A DNA stretch of 64,000 bases from Hyphomicrobiales bacterium (GTDB taxonomy: Bacteria > Pseudomonadota > Alphaproteobacteria > Rhizobiales > Rhizobiaceae): contig UBQW01000022.1 of NCBI GenBank assembly GCA_900467745.1, positions 160,139-224,138 of the forward strand. Direction: 5' to 3'. Under the pieces are notes generated by a model, which saw only the letters and a program-made list of their open reading frames with translations, was not told where the DNA came from and made no database searches. Positions 7,884 through 17,550 of the stretch are shown piece by piece; the first letter of the stretch is position 1, and the number at the start of each line of letters is the position of its first letter. Both the position numbers and the translations under genes were made by a program.

Positions 7884-9139
7884 GCGACAGCGAAAATCAC
7901 CATCACGGCAAGAACGAGGTCATCATCATCAAGCGACATGGTGGTGGCGATCACGATGGCGCCCATGGTGGCGCCTGGAAAATCGCCTATGCCGACTTCA
8001 TGACAGCGTTGATGGCTTTCTTCCTCGTCATGTGGCTGGTCAATGCCGCCAACGAGGAAACCAAGGCCTCCGTCGCCACCTATTTCAACCCGATCAAGCT
8101 CTCTGACGAAAAGCCGACCGAGAAGGGCTTGAAGAAGCCGGTCGATCAGGCCGACGGGCAGGAGAAAGCCGACAAGTCGAAGGAAAAAGAGGATCAGCCG
8201 AACCAGGGCGCGGCAGCGGCCAGCGGTGAAGACCAGACCTCGACCTCGGGCGACCAGAAGAACTATTCCGAAGCGGACTTCTTCGAGAACCCCTATTCGG
8301 TTCTCGCCGAAATCGCCCAGGAGGTCGGACAGCAGGCAAACGTCAGCGCCAAGGGCGAGGGCGGTGCGGCCGATTCCGGCCCCGCAACCGGCGCCGACGG
8401 CGGTGAAGCCTACCGCGACCCGTTCGATCCGGACTTCTGGACGAAGCAGATCGAGGTGACGCGCGCCGACAAGACGCAGGCCGACGATCCGGCAAAGCAG
8501 GCGATCGAGCTCGCCAAGGCCGAGGATGCGAAGGCCGAACAGGCCGCAGCCAAGGCCGCTGACGCCCAGAACCCTGAAACGGCAGACAAGACTACCGACA
8601 AGACGAAGGACAAGACCGCCGACAAGGATGGCATAGCGCCTGAAACGCAGACCGCTGAGCAAAAGGCCGTCGAGCAGCAGCAGGAAGCCAAGGATCTTCA
8701 GCAGCAGATCGCCCAGCAGATCGGCGGCATCGCCGGCAAGCTCGCCGAGGGTCTGACTGTGACGCCGGCCGAAGGCGGCCTCCTGGTCAGCATTTCCGAC
8801 CAGAGCGACGATTCCATGTTCAACGTCGGCTCCGCCGTTCCGCGCAAGGAGATGGTCCTTGCCATGCAGAAGATCGGCGAAGTGCTGAAGGAGAAGAATG
8901 GCGTCGTCGCCATTCGCGGCCATACCGACGGTCGCCAGTACAAGGGCGAGAACGAAAACTGGCGCCTTTCGATGGATCGCGCCCAGGCGGCCTATTACAT
9001 GATGGTGCGCGGCGGGCTCGACGAGAAGCGTGTCTCCCAGGTCTCGGGCTTTGCCGACCGCAAGCTCAAGGACACTGCAGATCCGTATGACGCCTCCAAC
9101 CGCCGTATCGAAATTCTTCTCCAGGCCGATCAGGGATAA
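7880..9139 (+). CDS. motB: Flagellar stator protein MotB
   Basis: 419 aa. A His-rich N-terminal tail is followed by one membrane helix containing the proton-path aspartate (YADFMTALMAFFLVMW, Asp39). A long Lys/Asp/Glu/Gln-rich region (about 70-275) leads to a C-terminal OmpA-like peptidoglycan-binding domain (GHTDGRQYKGENENWRLSMD, SNRRIEILLQ). MotB with MotA forms the proton-driven stator anchored to peptidoglycan. The protein is much longer than enteric MotB (about 308 aa) because of the linker, consistent with binding the periplasmic partner MotC encoded next. motA is not in this window. Translationally coupled to the preceding gene. Confidence 0.95.
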   Translation: MSDSENHHHGKNEVIIIKRHGGGDHDGAHGGAWKIAYADFMTALMAFFLVMWLVNAANEETKASVATYFNPIKLSDEKPTEKGLKKPVDQADGQEKADKSKEKEDQPNQGAAAASGEDQTSTSGDQKNYSEADFFENPYSVLAEIAQEVGQQANVSAKGEGGAADSGPATGADGGEAYRDPFDPDFWTKQIEVTRADKTQADDPAKQAIELAKAEDAKAEQAAAKAADAQNPETADKTTDKTKDKTADKDGIAPETQTAEQKAVEQQQEAKDLQQQIAQQIGGIAGKLAEGLTVTPAEGGLLVSISDQSDDSMFNVGSAVPRKEMVLAMQKIGEVLKEKNGVVAIRGHTDGRQYKGENENWRLSMDRAQAAYYMMVRGGLDEKRVSQVSGFADRKLKDTADPYDASNRRIEILLQADQG

Positions 9140-9142
9140 TCG

Positions 9143-10606
9143 ATGAAGCGCCGGCAGCACAGGCATCTCCTGCCCCTCGCTTTCAGCCTTGCGCTGACGG
9201 CGACCGGCGTCGTGCGCGCGGAAGAAGCGGCAGCGCCCGCCGCCCACGCGGAAGCGCCGGCCGCTGAACATGCAGAGACGCCGGCCGCGCCATCGGCAGG
9301 GCATGCGGAGCCGCCGGCACCCACTGAAGCGCAGGCATCGTCTGCCGGACACGGCGACGCGGCGGCGCCTGCCGAGGCATTACCCATCGTCCCGACGACG
9401 GACGACAGCGGCGACACCGTGCCATACAAGATGCTGCGCTCGCTGCAATTCGTGCAGGACTCGGTCGTGCTTGGCGACCATTCCGCCAGTGAGATGCAGC
9501 GCTTCATGCTCGGCACCATCGACAAGCGCCTGCGCGCCGTCGACCCGACCGTTTTCGATGACGACCGCAACGTCGATGCCGCATTGATCTACGCCATGAG
9601 CGGCGGCAATCCGCAGACGCTGGAATATCTGGTGGCGCGCGACGTCAACGGTTACTTCGATAACCGCGTGACCGACATCCTGCGCAAGTATCTGAGCGGC
9701 AAGGGCCTCCTTGTCGGCAAGACGCTGGTGGATATGGCGCAGGAGTATAAGGACAAGAAGATCGGTCCCTATCTGGCGCTGGTCGGCGGCAACGTCACGA
9801 TCGCCAAGAGCCCGGAAGAGGCGCTCAAGCTCTACGATCTCGCGCGTCTCAATGCGCCGGGCACGATCATCGAGGAAGCGGCCTTGCGCCGCTCGGTGGC
9901 GATCTGCGTCGATAAGGGAATGGTCGATCAGGGGCTGCAATATTCGCAGCGCTATGTCCGTCGCTTCCTGCACTCGCCCTATGCCAGCCAGTTTGCCGAT
10001 CTCTTCGTGAAACTGCTTGTCGATCACGATCATGACGTGAAGCCGGATGACGTCATCGGCATCCTCTCTTTCATGGATGATGCGCGCCAGCGGGAAATCT
10101 ACCTGCGCATCGCGCGCGCAGCCGCAATCGCCGGCAAGGGCGAACTTGCCCGCATGGCGGCCGGCCACGCCCAGGCCCTGTCGGGCGATAACAACAACGC
10201 CTTTGGCGCATTGGCCGATTTCTACGGCGGCATGGCCGCGATCCCAACGGACAAGATCGATACTGCCGCGCGCGATATCTCGACGATCGCCGACAAGGCG
10301 CTTTCACCGCGCGACCAGATCCTGCGGGCGGCTGCGCGCTCAGTGGCCGAGCAGGTGCTCCGGCAACCAGACGCTGCAAGCCTGACGCAAGGCTCTGCTA
10401 ATACACCGGATGGTCAAGAAGCCAGTTCTGAACAGGCGGCCGGGGGAGGATCGGCCGGAGAGGGGGCGGTTCCCGACGCCGCACCGGCGGCCGGATCGCA
10501 GTCAGCTGATCTACAGAACGCCGACCCCGCATTCAGCTCATTTGTGACCTCAAGCCGCTCTCAGCTGGATGAGATCGACGGCCTTTTGAACAAAGAAAGC
10601 AATTGA
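9143..10606 (+). CDS. motC: Periplasmic motility protein MotC
   Basis: 487 aa, starting 3 nt after motB. An N-terminal signal peptide (MKRRQHRHLLPLAFSLALTA, cleavage near VRA-EE) is followed by an Ala/Pro/Glu-rich low-complexity stretch up to about residue 85, then an alpha-helical globular region with no enzyme motifs. In rhizobia MotC is a periplasmic chaperone or partner of MotB needed for rotation. The Ala/Pro linker and the Gly/Ala-rich C-terminus (about 420-465) look disordered. Same operon as motB and fliK. Confidence 0.9.
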   Translation: MKRRQHRHLLPLAFSLALTATGVVRAEEAAAPAAHAEAPAAEHAETPAAPSAGHAEPPAPTEAQASSAGHGDAAAPAEALPIVPTTDDSGDTVPYKMLRSLQFVQDSVVLGDHSASEMQRFMLGTIDKRLRAVDPTVFDDDRNVDAALIYAMSGGNPQTLEYLVARDVNGYFDNRVTDILRKYLSGKGLLVGKTLVDMAQEYKDKKIGPYLALVGGNVTIAKSPEEALKLYDLARLNAPGTIIEEAALRRSVAICVDKGMVDQGLQYSQRYVRRFLHSPYASQFADLFVKLLVDHDHDVKPDDVIGILSFMDDARQREIYLRIARAAAIAGKGELARMAAGHAQALSGDNNNAFGALADFYGGMAAIPTDKIDTAARDISTIADKALSPRDQILRAAARSVAEQVLRQPDAASLTQGSANTPDGQEASSEQAAGGGSAGEGAVPDAAPAAGSQSADLQNADPAFSSFVTSSRSQLDEIDGLLNKESN

Positions 10607-10607
10607 T

Positions 10608-12029
10608 ATGATGGATATCAGCGTTCCGGCTGGAGCCGCAGATGCTGCCGCCGGCGCCAAGGCCAATCGGCCGGCCGGCAAGGGTTCGGATGCGGACGGC
10701 AGCGGCGGCTTCTCGGACGTCCTGAACAAGGCCAATGCCGGTTCCGATCGCAACCAGGGTGCCAAGGCCGATGGCCAGCAGCCGTCGGGCACTGCCGATG
10801 GCGGCAATGGCGCCGTGGGCTCTGCGCCGCATCGGCAGAACCCAAGGGCTGTGATCGATCTCGGCAATTCAGCCGCACTGGCGCAGGCGGAAGCCGATGC
10901 GACGGCGGTCAATGCTGGCAAGGACACTCAGAAGACGGGTCGTGTCGATATCAAATCGCTGCGCAAGCAGATCGATGACGCAGCGGTCGACGGTGCTGCC
11001 GAAGACGTATCCGACAAGATCGCCACGCCGACATCCAAGGATGACAAGACAGGCAAGCCGGTCAAGACCGAGGCCAAGCCCGGAGCGGCCGACGACAGTG
11101 CTGTCTCGGACGTCCTGAGCATGCTCGGAAACGCGCCGGTTGATAGCGCGTCGGTCGCCGCTGCGGCATTGTTCGGACAGAAGGCGCAGGATACCGCGCC
11201 CACTGACGCCAAGGACAAGTCTTCCGGCAAGCAGAAGACCAAGGGCGACGCCGTCGCCGATGTCGCTAGCGCCTTGACGTCGGCAACCGACGCCGCGTCC
11301 GACGTGGACATGTCTGGCGCGACCTCGGCTGGCGATACGGTTGGCCAGACCTTCCGGCTGACGCGCGCAGACAGCCGTGGCACGTCCATGGACATGCATC
11401 TCGGCATCGAGAAGGACGCGGCCGACGTTGGCGGAAAGGCGAACGTCGAGACGGTCACGATCCTCGATTCGCGTCGCTATATCGGCCTTGCGCAGAACAC
11501 CAATTCCGCGGCCGTCACGGCTGCGATCGCCGGCGACAAGGAATGGGCGCACGCCATGCAAGCGTCGTCGTCCCTGTCGAACGCCGCTGAACTCAGCAGC
11601 ACCGGCAAGGTCGTCAACACGCTCAAGATCCAGATGAACCCGATCGATCTCGGTCTCGTCACCGCGACGCTGAGGCTGCAGGGCGATACGCTGAACGTCG
11701 ATCTCAAGGTCGAGACTGCAGCCGCCTACAGGCAGCTCAGGGAAGACCACACGAAGATGCTGGAGTCGCTGCGCAGCCAGGGCTACGCCATCGACGGCGT
11801 GAGCGTCAGTATGGCACCGGTCGCCAACACCGATACCAGCAGCCAGGCGAACGCACAGAGCGGCTCGCAGCAGGGCTCCGCCCAGGGGCAGGGCGGCGAG
11901 GCGCGCGAGCGTCAGAATCAAACAGGGCAGCGCAGTACCGGAGACTTCAATGTTACAGGTGAGAGCGACGCTACGAGCGCTTCTTCTGGCTCCTCTGGCA
12001 GCAGCGGCACTGGCGACGTATACCTCTGA
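10608..12029 (+). CDS. fliK: Flagellar hook-length control protein FliK (formerly MotD)
   Basis: 473 aa. The low-complexity Ala/Asp/Lys/Ser-rich N-terminal 300 residues act as a ruler. The conserved C-terminal FliK domain has LKIQMNPIDLGLVTATLRLQ and, after it, LNVDLKVETAAAYRQLREDH, followed by a Gln/Ser/Gly-rich tail. FliK measures hook length and switches export specificity by contacting FlhB. The equivalent S. meliloti gene was first called motD. Its last 80 nt overlap the next gene in another frame, so the tail codons are constrained twice. Confidence 0.92.
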   Translation: MMDISVPAGAADAAAGAKANRPAGKGSDADGSGGFSDVLNKANAGSDRNQGAKADGQQPSGTADGGNGAVGSAPHRQNPRAVIDLGNSAALAQAEADATAVNAGKDTQKTGRVDIKSLRKQIDDAAVDGAAEDVSDKIATPTSKDDKTGKPVKTEAKPGAADDSAVSDVLSMLGNAPVDSASVAAAALFGQKAQDTAPTDAKDKSSGKQKTKGDAVADVASALTSATDAASDVDMSGATSAGDTVGQTFRLTRADSRGTSMDMHLGIEKDAADVGGKANVETVTILDSRRYIGLAQNTNSAAVTAAIAGDKEWAHAMQASSSLSNAAELSSTGKVVNTLKIQMNPIDLGLVTATLRLQGDTLNVDLKVETAAAYRQLREDHTKMLESLRSQGYAIDGVSVSMAPVANTDTSSQANAQSGSQQGSAQGQGGEARERQNQTGQRSTGDFNVTGESDATSASSGSSGSSGTGDVYL

Positions 12030-12534
12030 CGCGCGGGCGTCCGATGGCGCCTGCGAGCAGGAGATCCAGTCGGCCGCGCTGAAGTACGGTATCCCCGAGG
12101 GCATCCTCTATTCCGTCGGATTGACCGAAACGGGCCGCAAGGGCTCGCTCTACCCCTATGCCTTGAACATAGAGGGCAAGCCCTTCTTCCCGCCTTCGGA
12201 GCGTGACGCGTTAAGGCAGGTGGATACGGCTCACAGGTCTGGCGCCAAGCTGATCGATGTCGGCTGCATGCAGATCAACCAGTTCTACCACGGGGAGAAT
12301 TTTCGGTCATTGGAGGAGATGTTCGACCCCCGAACCAACGTGGAATACGCCGCACGGTTTCTGAAGAACCTGCACGATCGCCACGAGACATGGACCATGG
12401 CGGTCGCCCGCTACCACGCCGGCCCCAATAATGACCCCGCGCAGAAGCAATATGTCTGCCGCGTCATCGCCAATCTGGTCGCCACGGGCTATGGGAAATG
12501 GACTCCCAATGCGAGCAATTTCTGCCGCGGATAA
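11950..12534 (+). CDS. Periplasmic lytic transglycosylase (SLT family), flagellar cluster
   Basis: 194 aa with a signal peptide (RALLLAPLAAAALATYTSDA) and an SLT domain: catalytic Glu60 in SVGLTETGRKGS, then DVGCMQIN and MAVARYHAGPNN. It should cleave peptidoglycan glycan strands so that the rod or stator can pass the wall, a job done by the FlgJ C-terminal domain in enterics; the FlgJ-like protein in this window lacks that domain. The ATG at 11950 lies inside fliK in another frame with GGAG about 9 nt upstream; the 80-nt overlap implies coupled translation. Four cysteines could form disulfides. Confidence 0.88.
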   Translation: MLQVRATLRALLLAPLAAAALATYTSDARASDGACEQEIQSAALKYGIPEGILYSVGLTETGRKGSLYPYALNIEGKPFFPPSERDALRQVDTAHRSGAKLIDVGCMQINQFYHGENFRSLEEMFDPRTNVEYAARFLKNLHDRHETWTMAVARYHAGPNNDPAQKQYVCRVIANLVATGYGKWTPNASNFCRG

Positions 12535-12816
12535 CTCGCCTAAAGATAGCGAAAAAAGAACAAACCGGAAATGTGTCATAATATGGCAAGAATTCGGGCC
12601 AATGTGGCAAGGCAAGTCACAATTTAGGACATGTTAACTTTTCCACGAAACTTTTGTGTGCATAATTTTGCCTACCCACTAAATGTAGAGCAAATCGGGG
12701 GGCAATTCTTAATCAACTATTAATTTCCGCCCATGAGTTCCTACAGCTTGTCCCAGAATCGTGCGATTCGTACCCATAGGTCATCGATGTGCCACAAGTG
12801 ATTCGGAGGCGGACGA

Positions 12817-13488
12817 ATGATCGTAGTGGTTGATGAGCGTGAGCTCGTGAAGGATGGCTACACTTCCCTTTTTGGTCGAGAAGGTATTCCTTCGACCGGT
12901 TTTGATCCAAACGAGTTTGGAGAGTGGGTGCAGACGGCTGCGGATTCAGATATCGCGGCTGTCGAGGCGTTTCTGATTGGCCAGGGCCAGCAGACGTTCG
13001 AGCTGCCGCGTGCAATTCGCGATCGTTCGATGGCACCCGTCATCGCGGTCAGCGACCAGCCGTCGCTCGAAAACACGCTTGCACTTTTTGATTGCGGCGT
13101 TGACGACGTCGTTCGCAAGCCGGTTCACCCGCGCGAAATTCTTGCACGTGCAGCGGCCATCCGCCGCCGCCTCAAGGCGATTTCCACGCACACGGACATC
13201 GGCGCCATCCGCGTCTTCTCCGATGGCCGCGATCCCGAGATCCATGGCGAAGTCTTCGCACTGCCGCGCCGCGAGCGCCGCATTCTCGAATACTTGATTG
13301 CCAACCGCGGTCGTCGCGTCACCAAGACCCAGATCTTCAATGCCATCTACGGGATTTTCGACGAGGAAGTCGAAGAAAACGTCGTTGAAAGCCACATTTC
13401 CAAGCTTCGCAAAAAGCTGCGCAAGAAGCTCGGCGTCGACCCGGTCGATTCCAAGCGCTTCCTCGGCTACTGCATTGATTGGGAATAG
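12817..13488 (+). CDS. rem: Motility transcription regulator Rem (OmpR-like)
   Basis: 223 aa. The N-terminal receiver-like domain (1-115) keeps the beta-5 lysine (VVRKPVHP, Lys101), but the strand where the phospho-acceptor aspartate should be reads IAAVEAFLI, with no Asp. The C-terminal winged helix (about 125-223) includes [12 protein letters not shown] and [17 protein letters not shown]. Rem of S. meliloti activates late flagellar genes in exponential growth. It is an orphan, with no kinase gene beside it. The 282 bp upstream are AT-rich and probably hold its promoter, but I could not assign boxes. Confidence 0.92.
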   Translation: MIVVVDERELVKDGYTSLFGREGIPSTGFDPNEFGEWVQTAADSDIAAVEAFLIGQGQQTFELPRAIRDRSMAPVIAVSDQPSLENTLALFDCGVDDVVRKPVHPREILARAAAIRRRLKAISTHTDIGAIRVFSDGRDPEIHGEVFALPRRERRILEYLIANRGRRVTKTQIFNAIYGIFDEEVEENVVESHISKLRKKLRKKLGVDPVDSKRFLGYCIDWE

Positions 13489-13616
13489 TTTTTTGGCGTC
13501 CTTGGTGGGCGCGGCGGTCTAGGCTTCGATCTTTCTCCGATCACGCAATTGCCAGACAGCTTCACGCAAGGCCCACCGGATACTCTCAAGCCTACTAAGG
13601 GAATCGAGGTTTTCAG

Positions 13617-14903
13617 ATGAGCATTTTCGGCAGCATGAAGACGGCTGTGTCCGGCATGAACGCACAGGCGAACCGCCTCAGCACCGTGGCCGACAACATC
13701 GCCAACGTAAACACGTCGGGCTACAAGGCGGTATCGACCGCCTTCTCGTCGCTTGTCCTGCCTTCGAGCTCGGGCAACTACAACTCCGGCGGCGTGCAGA
13801 CGTCGGTTCGCCAGTCTGTCTCCGCACAGGGCGATATCTCCTACACGACCTCGGGCTACGACCTCGCCATCTCCGGCGACGGCTTCTTCATCGTCCAGAG
13901 CCCTGACGGCGTTCCGGTCCTGACCCGCGCCGGCGATTTCACCAAGGACGACGAAGGCAACCTCGTCAACTCCGCCGGCTTTAAGCTGATGGGTTACTCC
14001 TACGATTCGGGTGCGCCTGCAGTCGTCGTCAACGGCTTCTCGGGTCTGGTCCCGGTTAACGTTGCCCAGTCAGGGCTGACGGCGATCGCCTCGACCGCCG
14101 GTACCTTCGCCGGCAACCTGGATTCTGGCGCCGAAGTCGCGACGGGCAACCTGCCAGCCGACAACGCTGTGCCGATGACGGCGGATACCAAGCAGATTTC
14201 GATGGTCGGCTACGACAAGCTCGGCAACACCGTGCAGTACGACTTCTACTTCACGAAGACGGACGTGACCACGCCGCCGCCTGCAACCGGCGCGGCAAGC
14301 ACCTGGGACGTCACAGTATATCGCCACGCGGACGCCGCAACCGGCAGCACGACATCCTTCCCCTATTCGACGGCAGCCGTCGGTGGCGGCACGATGGAGT
14401 TCGACGCCGAAGGCAAGCTTGTTTCCGGCAACTCGCTTCTGATCGACGACCCGGTGACGACAGGCCAGATCCAGATGGATCTCTCCGGCTTCACGCAGCT
14501 CGCTTCCGACTTCTCCGGCAAGGGTACGCCGAACGGCCAGGCAGCCAGCCCGGTCGACAGCGTATCGATCGGCAAGGATGGCACGGTTTCGGCGAAGTAT
14601 GCCGACGGCACGTCCAAGCCGCTCTACCGCATTCCGCTGGCAACCGTTGCAAGCCCTGACAACATGACGCTCATGAGCGGCAACGTCTACAGCGCTAACG
14701 GCACCTCGGGCGTCACGGTTACCGGCTTCCCGCAGACCAACGGCTTCGGCTCCATCCAGTCGGGTGCGATCGAAAGCTCGAACGTCGACCTCGCCGGCGA
14801 ACTGACCGAGATGATCGAATCGCAGCGCAGCTACACTGCCAACTCCAAGGTGTTCCAGACGGGGTCCGACATCATGGACGTCCTCGTCAACCTCAAGAGA
14901 TAA
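13617..14903 (+). CDS. flgE: Flagellar hook protein FlgE
   Basis: 428 aa. The N-terminal rod/hook signature (FGSMKTAVSGMNAQANRLST, then VADNIANVNTSGYKAV) and the C-terminal FlgE/F/G motif (SSNVDLAGELTEMIESQRSY, ending QTGSDIMDVLVNL) are intact. It polymerises into the hook, the flexible joint between rod and filament. The ATG is preceded by GAATCGAGG. It is the first gene of a long run of hook, filament and export genes, 128 bp after rem. Confidence 0.96.
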   Translation: MSIFGSMKTAVSGMNAQANRLSTVADNIANVNTSGYKAVSTAFSSLVLPSSSGNYNSGGVQTSVRQSVSAQGDISYTTSGYDLAISGDGFFIVQSPDGVPVLTRAGDFTKDDEGNLVNSAGFKLMGYSYDSGAPAVVVNGFSGLVPVNVAQSGLTAIASTAGTFAGNLDSGAEVATGNLPADNAVPMTADTKQISMVGYDKLGNTVQYDFYFTKTDVTTPPPATGAASTWDVTVYRHADAATGSTTSFPYSTAAVGGGTMEFDAEGKLVSGNSLLIDDPVTTGQIQMDLSGFTQLASDFSGKGTPNGQAASPVDSVSIGKDGTVSAKYADGTSKPLYRIPLATVASPDNMTLMSGNVYSANGTSGVTVTGFPQTNGFGSIQSGAIESSNVDLAGELTEMIESQRSYTANSKVFQTGSDIMDVLVNLKR

Positions 14904-14922
14904 GTAGGGTAACGGGTTAGCC

Positions 14923-16383
14923 ATGTCGCTTACATCAGCACTGAATACCGCGCAGAGCATATTCAACAATACCGGCACGCAGAGCAGTGTCGTATCGAAC
15001 AATATCTCGAACTCCAGCAACAGCGATTACGTCCGCCGTCAGGCGATGGTCACCACTTCGCTGAATGGTGCGCAGGTTGTGAAGATCAGCAGGGCGCAGG
15101 AAGACGCCTTGATGCGGCAGTGGCTGAAGGCAAGCGCCGGTGACAGCGCTCAGCAGACCTTGCTGGGCGGCCTCACCGACCTGAAGTCGGTGCTCGGCGG
15201 CAATGATTACGAGACGTCGCCGGCCACCTATCTCTCGACCTTCCAGCAGAAACTCCAGGCGTTCCGTACGTCGCCGAGCAGCGCGATCGCCGCGCAGAGC
15301 GCGGTCACGGCCGCGCAGGATGTCACCAATTCGTTGAACGACGCCACCAAGTCGGTCCAGCTTATACGCCAGAACGCGGACAAGGAGATCGCGACACAGG
15401 TCGGTACGCTGAATACGCTCTTGGCGCAGTTTAAGACGGCGAACGACGCCGTCAAGGGCGCGACCGCCAGCGGCGGCAATCCGGCCGATGCGCTCGACGA
15501 ACGCGACAAGCTGCTGAAGCAGATCTCTTCGATCGTCGGCGTCAAGACCGCCGATCGCGCCAATGGCGACATGGCGCTCTATACCAACGACGGAACGGTC
15601 GTCTTCGACACCATTCCCCGCGCAGTCACCTTCGTTTCGCAGGATACCTACACAACGGGCACGAAAGGCAACGGCGTCTATATCGACGGCGTGGCGCTCA
15701 CCAGCGGGCAGGGGTCCACGACGACAGCTCAGGGTAGCCTTCAGTCGCTGCTGCAGATCCGCGACGACGTTGCTCCGACCTTCCAGTCGCAGCTCGACGA
15801 GATCGCAAAGTCGCTGGTGACGATGTTCTCGGAAACCGATGGCACGACGACGGAGCCGGGCCTCTTCGTCTGGAAGACCTCGACGGGTCTCGACGGCGAC
15901 ACGCCGACGACCCCTGATGTCATCAACGGCATCGCAGGTACGATTACGGTAAACACAGCGGTAATCACCAGCCAGGGTGGCGATCCGATGAAGCTGCGCG
16001 ACGGCACCATCACCGGATTGACCAACCTGAACCCGGACAATGCCAGCGGCTTCTCGGACAATCTCGACACGCTGTACACCGCGCTGGGCTCGGCACAGAA
16101 CTTCTCGTCGGATGCCGGCATCTCCTCGAATGTCAGCGTCATCAGCTACGCTCAGAACTCGGTCGGCTGGCTCGAGCAGCTCAGAAGCGACGCCACGACG
16201 GCATCGGAAAATACAACCGCTGCCCTCTCTCGCTCAACCGAAGCGTATTCAAATGAGACAGGCGTCAACCTTGACGAGGAACTGACACTGCTGCTTGATA
16301 TTGAGCAGTCTTACAAGGCGGCCACCAAGATATTGAACGCCGTCAACGAGATGTACCAGTCGCTTCTGGACATTGCGAGGTAA
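14923..16383 (+). CDS. flgK: Flagellar hook-associated protein 1 FlgK
   Basis: 486 aa. The N-terminus (SLTSALNTAQSIFNNTGTQS, then NNISNSSNSDYVRR) and C-terminus (VNLDEELTLLLDIEQSYKAA) are typical of FlgK. It forms the first junction ring between hook and filament. It starts 19 nt after flgE and precedes flgL closely, so the three are co-transcribed. Confidence 0.95.
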   Translation: MSLTSALNTAQSIFNNTGTQSSVVSNNISNSSNSDYVRRQAMVTTSLNGAQVVKISRAQEDALMRQWLKASAGDSAQQTLLGGLTDLKSVLGGNDYETSPATYLSTFQQKLQAFRTSPSSAIAAQSAVTAAQDVTNSLNDATKSVQLIRQNADKEIATQVGTLNTLLAQFKTANDAVKGATASGGNPADALDERDKLLKQISSIVGVKTADRANGDMALYTNDGTVVFDTIPRAVTFVSQDTYTTGTKGNGVYIDGVALTSGQGSTTTAQGSLQSLLQIRDDVAPTFQSQLDEIAKSLVTMFSETDGTTTEPGLFVWKTSTGLDGDTPTTPDVINGIAGTITVNTAVITSQGGDPMKLRDGTITGLTNLNPDNASGFSDNLDTLYTALGSAQNFSSDAGISSNVSVISYAQNSVGWLEQLRSDATTASENTTAALSRSTEAYSNETGVNLDEELTLLLDIEQSYKAATKILNAVNEMYQSLLDIAR

Positions 16384-16387
16384 GCCC

Positions 16388-17509
16388 ATGAAAAGTTCAT
16401 TTATTTCGAGTTCGGCCATTCAAAACGCGATGCGACTGACCATTCGCCAGTCGCAGACCCAGCTCGTCAAGTCCTCGCTTGAGGCGACCACCGGCGTCTA
16501 CGCCGATATCGGCGCCTCGCTTGGTTCCGGAGCTGCGAAGAGTGTCAATTTCAGCGCCGAGGTCACACGGATCAAGGCGCTGCAGGGCAGCAACTCGGTT
16601 GTATCAGGTCGTCTCGAAGCATCCCAGCTTGGTCTGACCAGCATGAAGACGGCGGGCGATGCGCTCGTCTCGAAGCTAACCGCGCTGCAGGGCAGCCAGG
16701 ACAACACCAGCATCACCGTTGCCATGCAGTCGGCGGGCGATGCGCTGTCGTCGCTGATGGATACCGGCAACTCGATGCTCAACGGCGAATATCTCTTCTC
16801 CGGCATCAACACCGACATCCAGCCGCTGACCGATCAGACGGATGCCGCAACCGACGCGATCCAGAAGAATCTCGACGCCTGGGCAAGCAGCCTCGGCAAG
16901 ACCAAGTCCGAGCTGACAGGCGACGAGATGGACACGTTCATCTCCAACTTCGTCGAGCCGATGTTCTCGCAGGATACGCTGAACGCGACCTCGACGCCGC
17001 TGCCGTTCCCGCCGGTTGGCGTTGGTACGCCCACGCCGCCGCTGGCATACGTGACGCCGCCGGCATGGGCCGACTGGTCGAGCGCATCCAACCAGAACAT
17101 GACGAGCCGGATCAGCAACTCCGAGACCGTCACGTCCTCGACCAATTCGAACTCTGAAGGCATGCGCTACTTCGCGCTCGCGTCGATCACCGTTTCGGCG
17201 CTCGCCGGCACCGGCCTCAGTGGCGATGCGTTGGCGATGACGACCTCGAAGGCAATCGGCTATGCCGCGCAGGGCACGACCGGCATCGTCACTCAGGCGA
17301 GCCAGCTCGGTCTGTCGCAGGAGCGCGTCACGAAGGCCAACGATGCCCTCGATGCGCAGTCCAGCATCATTCAGAACAAGCTCGTCGACCTTCAGGGCGT
17401 CGATCAGTCGGAAGCGTCCACACTGGTCAACACCCTGCAGACGCAGCTCGAAACCGCATACACGATCGTTTCAAAAATTCAGCAGTTGAGCCTCGTGAAC
17501 TACCTCTGA
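16388..17509 (+). CDS. flgL: Flagellar hook-associated protein 3 FlgL
   Basis: 373 aa from the ATG at 16388, 4 nt after the flgK stop; an in-frame start at 16373 inside flgK is less likely. Flagellin-like ends are present (SSAIQNAMRLTIRQSQTQLV at the start; a heptad-rich C-terminus with LVNTLQTQLETAYTIVSKIQ). It forms the second junction zone on which flagellin polymerises. A Pro-rich loop (PPVGVGTPTPP, about 215-228) interrupts the middle domain. Confidence 0.93.
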   Translation: MKSSFISSSAIQNAMRLTIRQSQTQLVKSSLEATTGVYADIGASLGSGAAKSVNFSAEVTRIKALQGSNSVVSGRLEASQLGLTSMKTAGDALVSKLTALQGSQDNTSITVAMQSAGDALSSLMDTGNSMLNGEYLFSGINTDIQPLTDQTDAATDAIQKNLDAWASSLGKTKSELTGDEMDTFISNFVEPMFSQDTLNATSTPLPFPPVGVGTPTPPLAYVTPPAWADWSSASNQNMTSRISNSETVTSSTNSNSEGMRYFALASITVSALAGTGLSGDALAMTTSKAIGYAAQGTTGIVTQASQLGLSQERVTKANDALDAQSSIIQNKLVDLQGVDQSEASTLVNTLQTQLETAYTIVSKIQQLSLVNYL

Positions 17510-17550
17510 TGATCAGCGGTAGAAGTACAAGTACAAAGAAGGATGCATGA

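Noticed and set aside
7484..9352. Long minus-strand open frame opposite motB
   Set aside because: A shadow of the GC-rich motB codons; its Arg/Gly/Leu-rich composition has no domain pattern.
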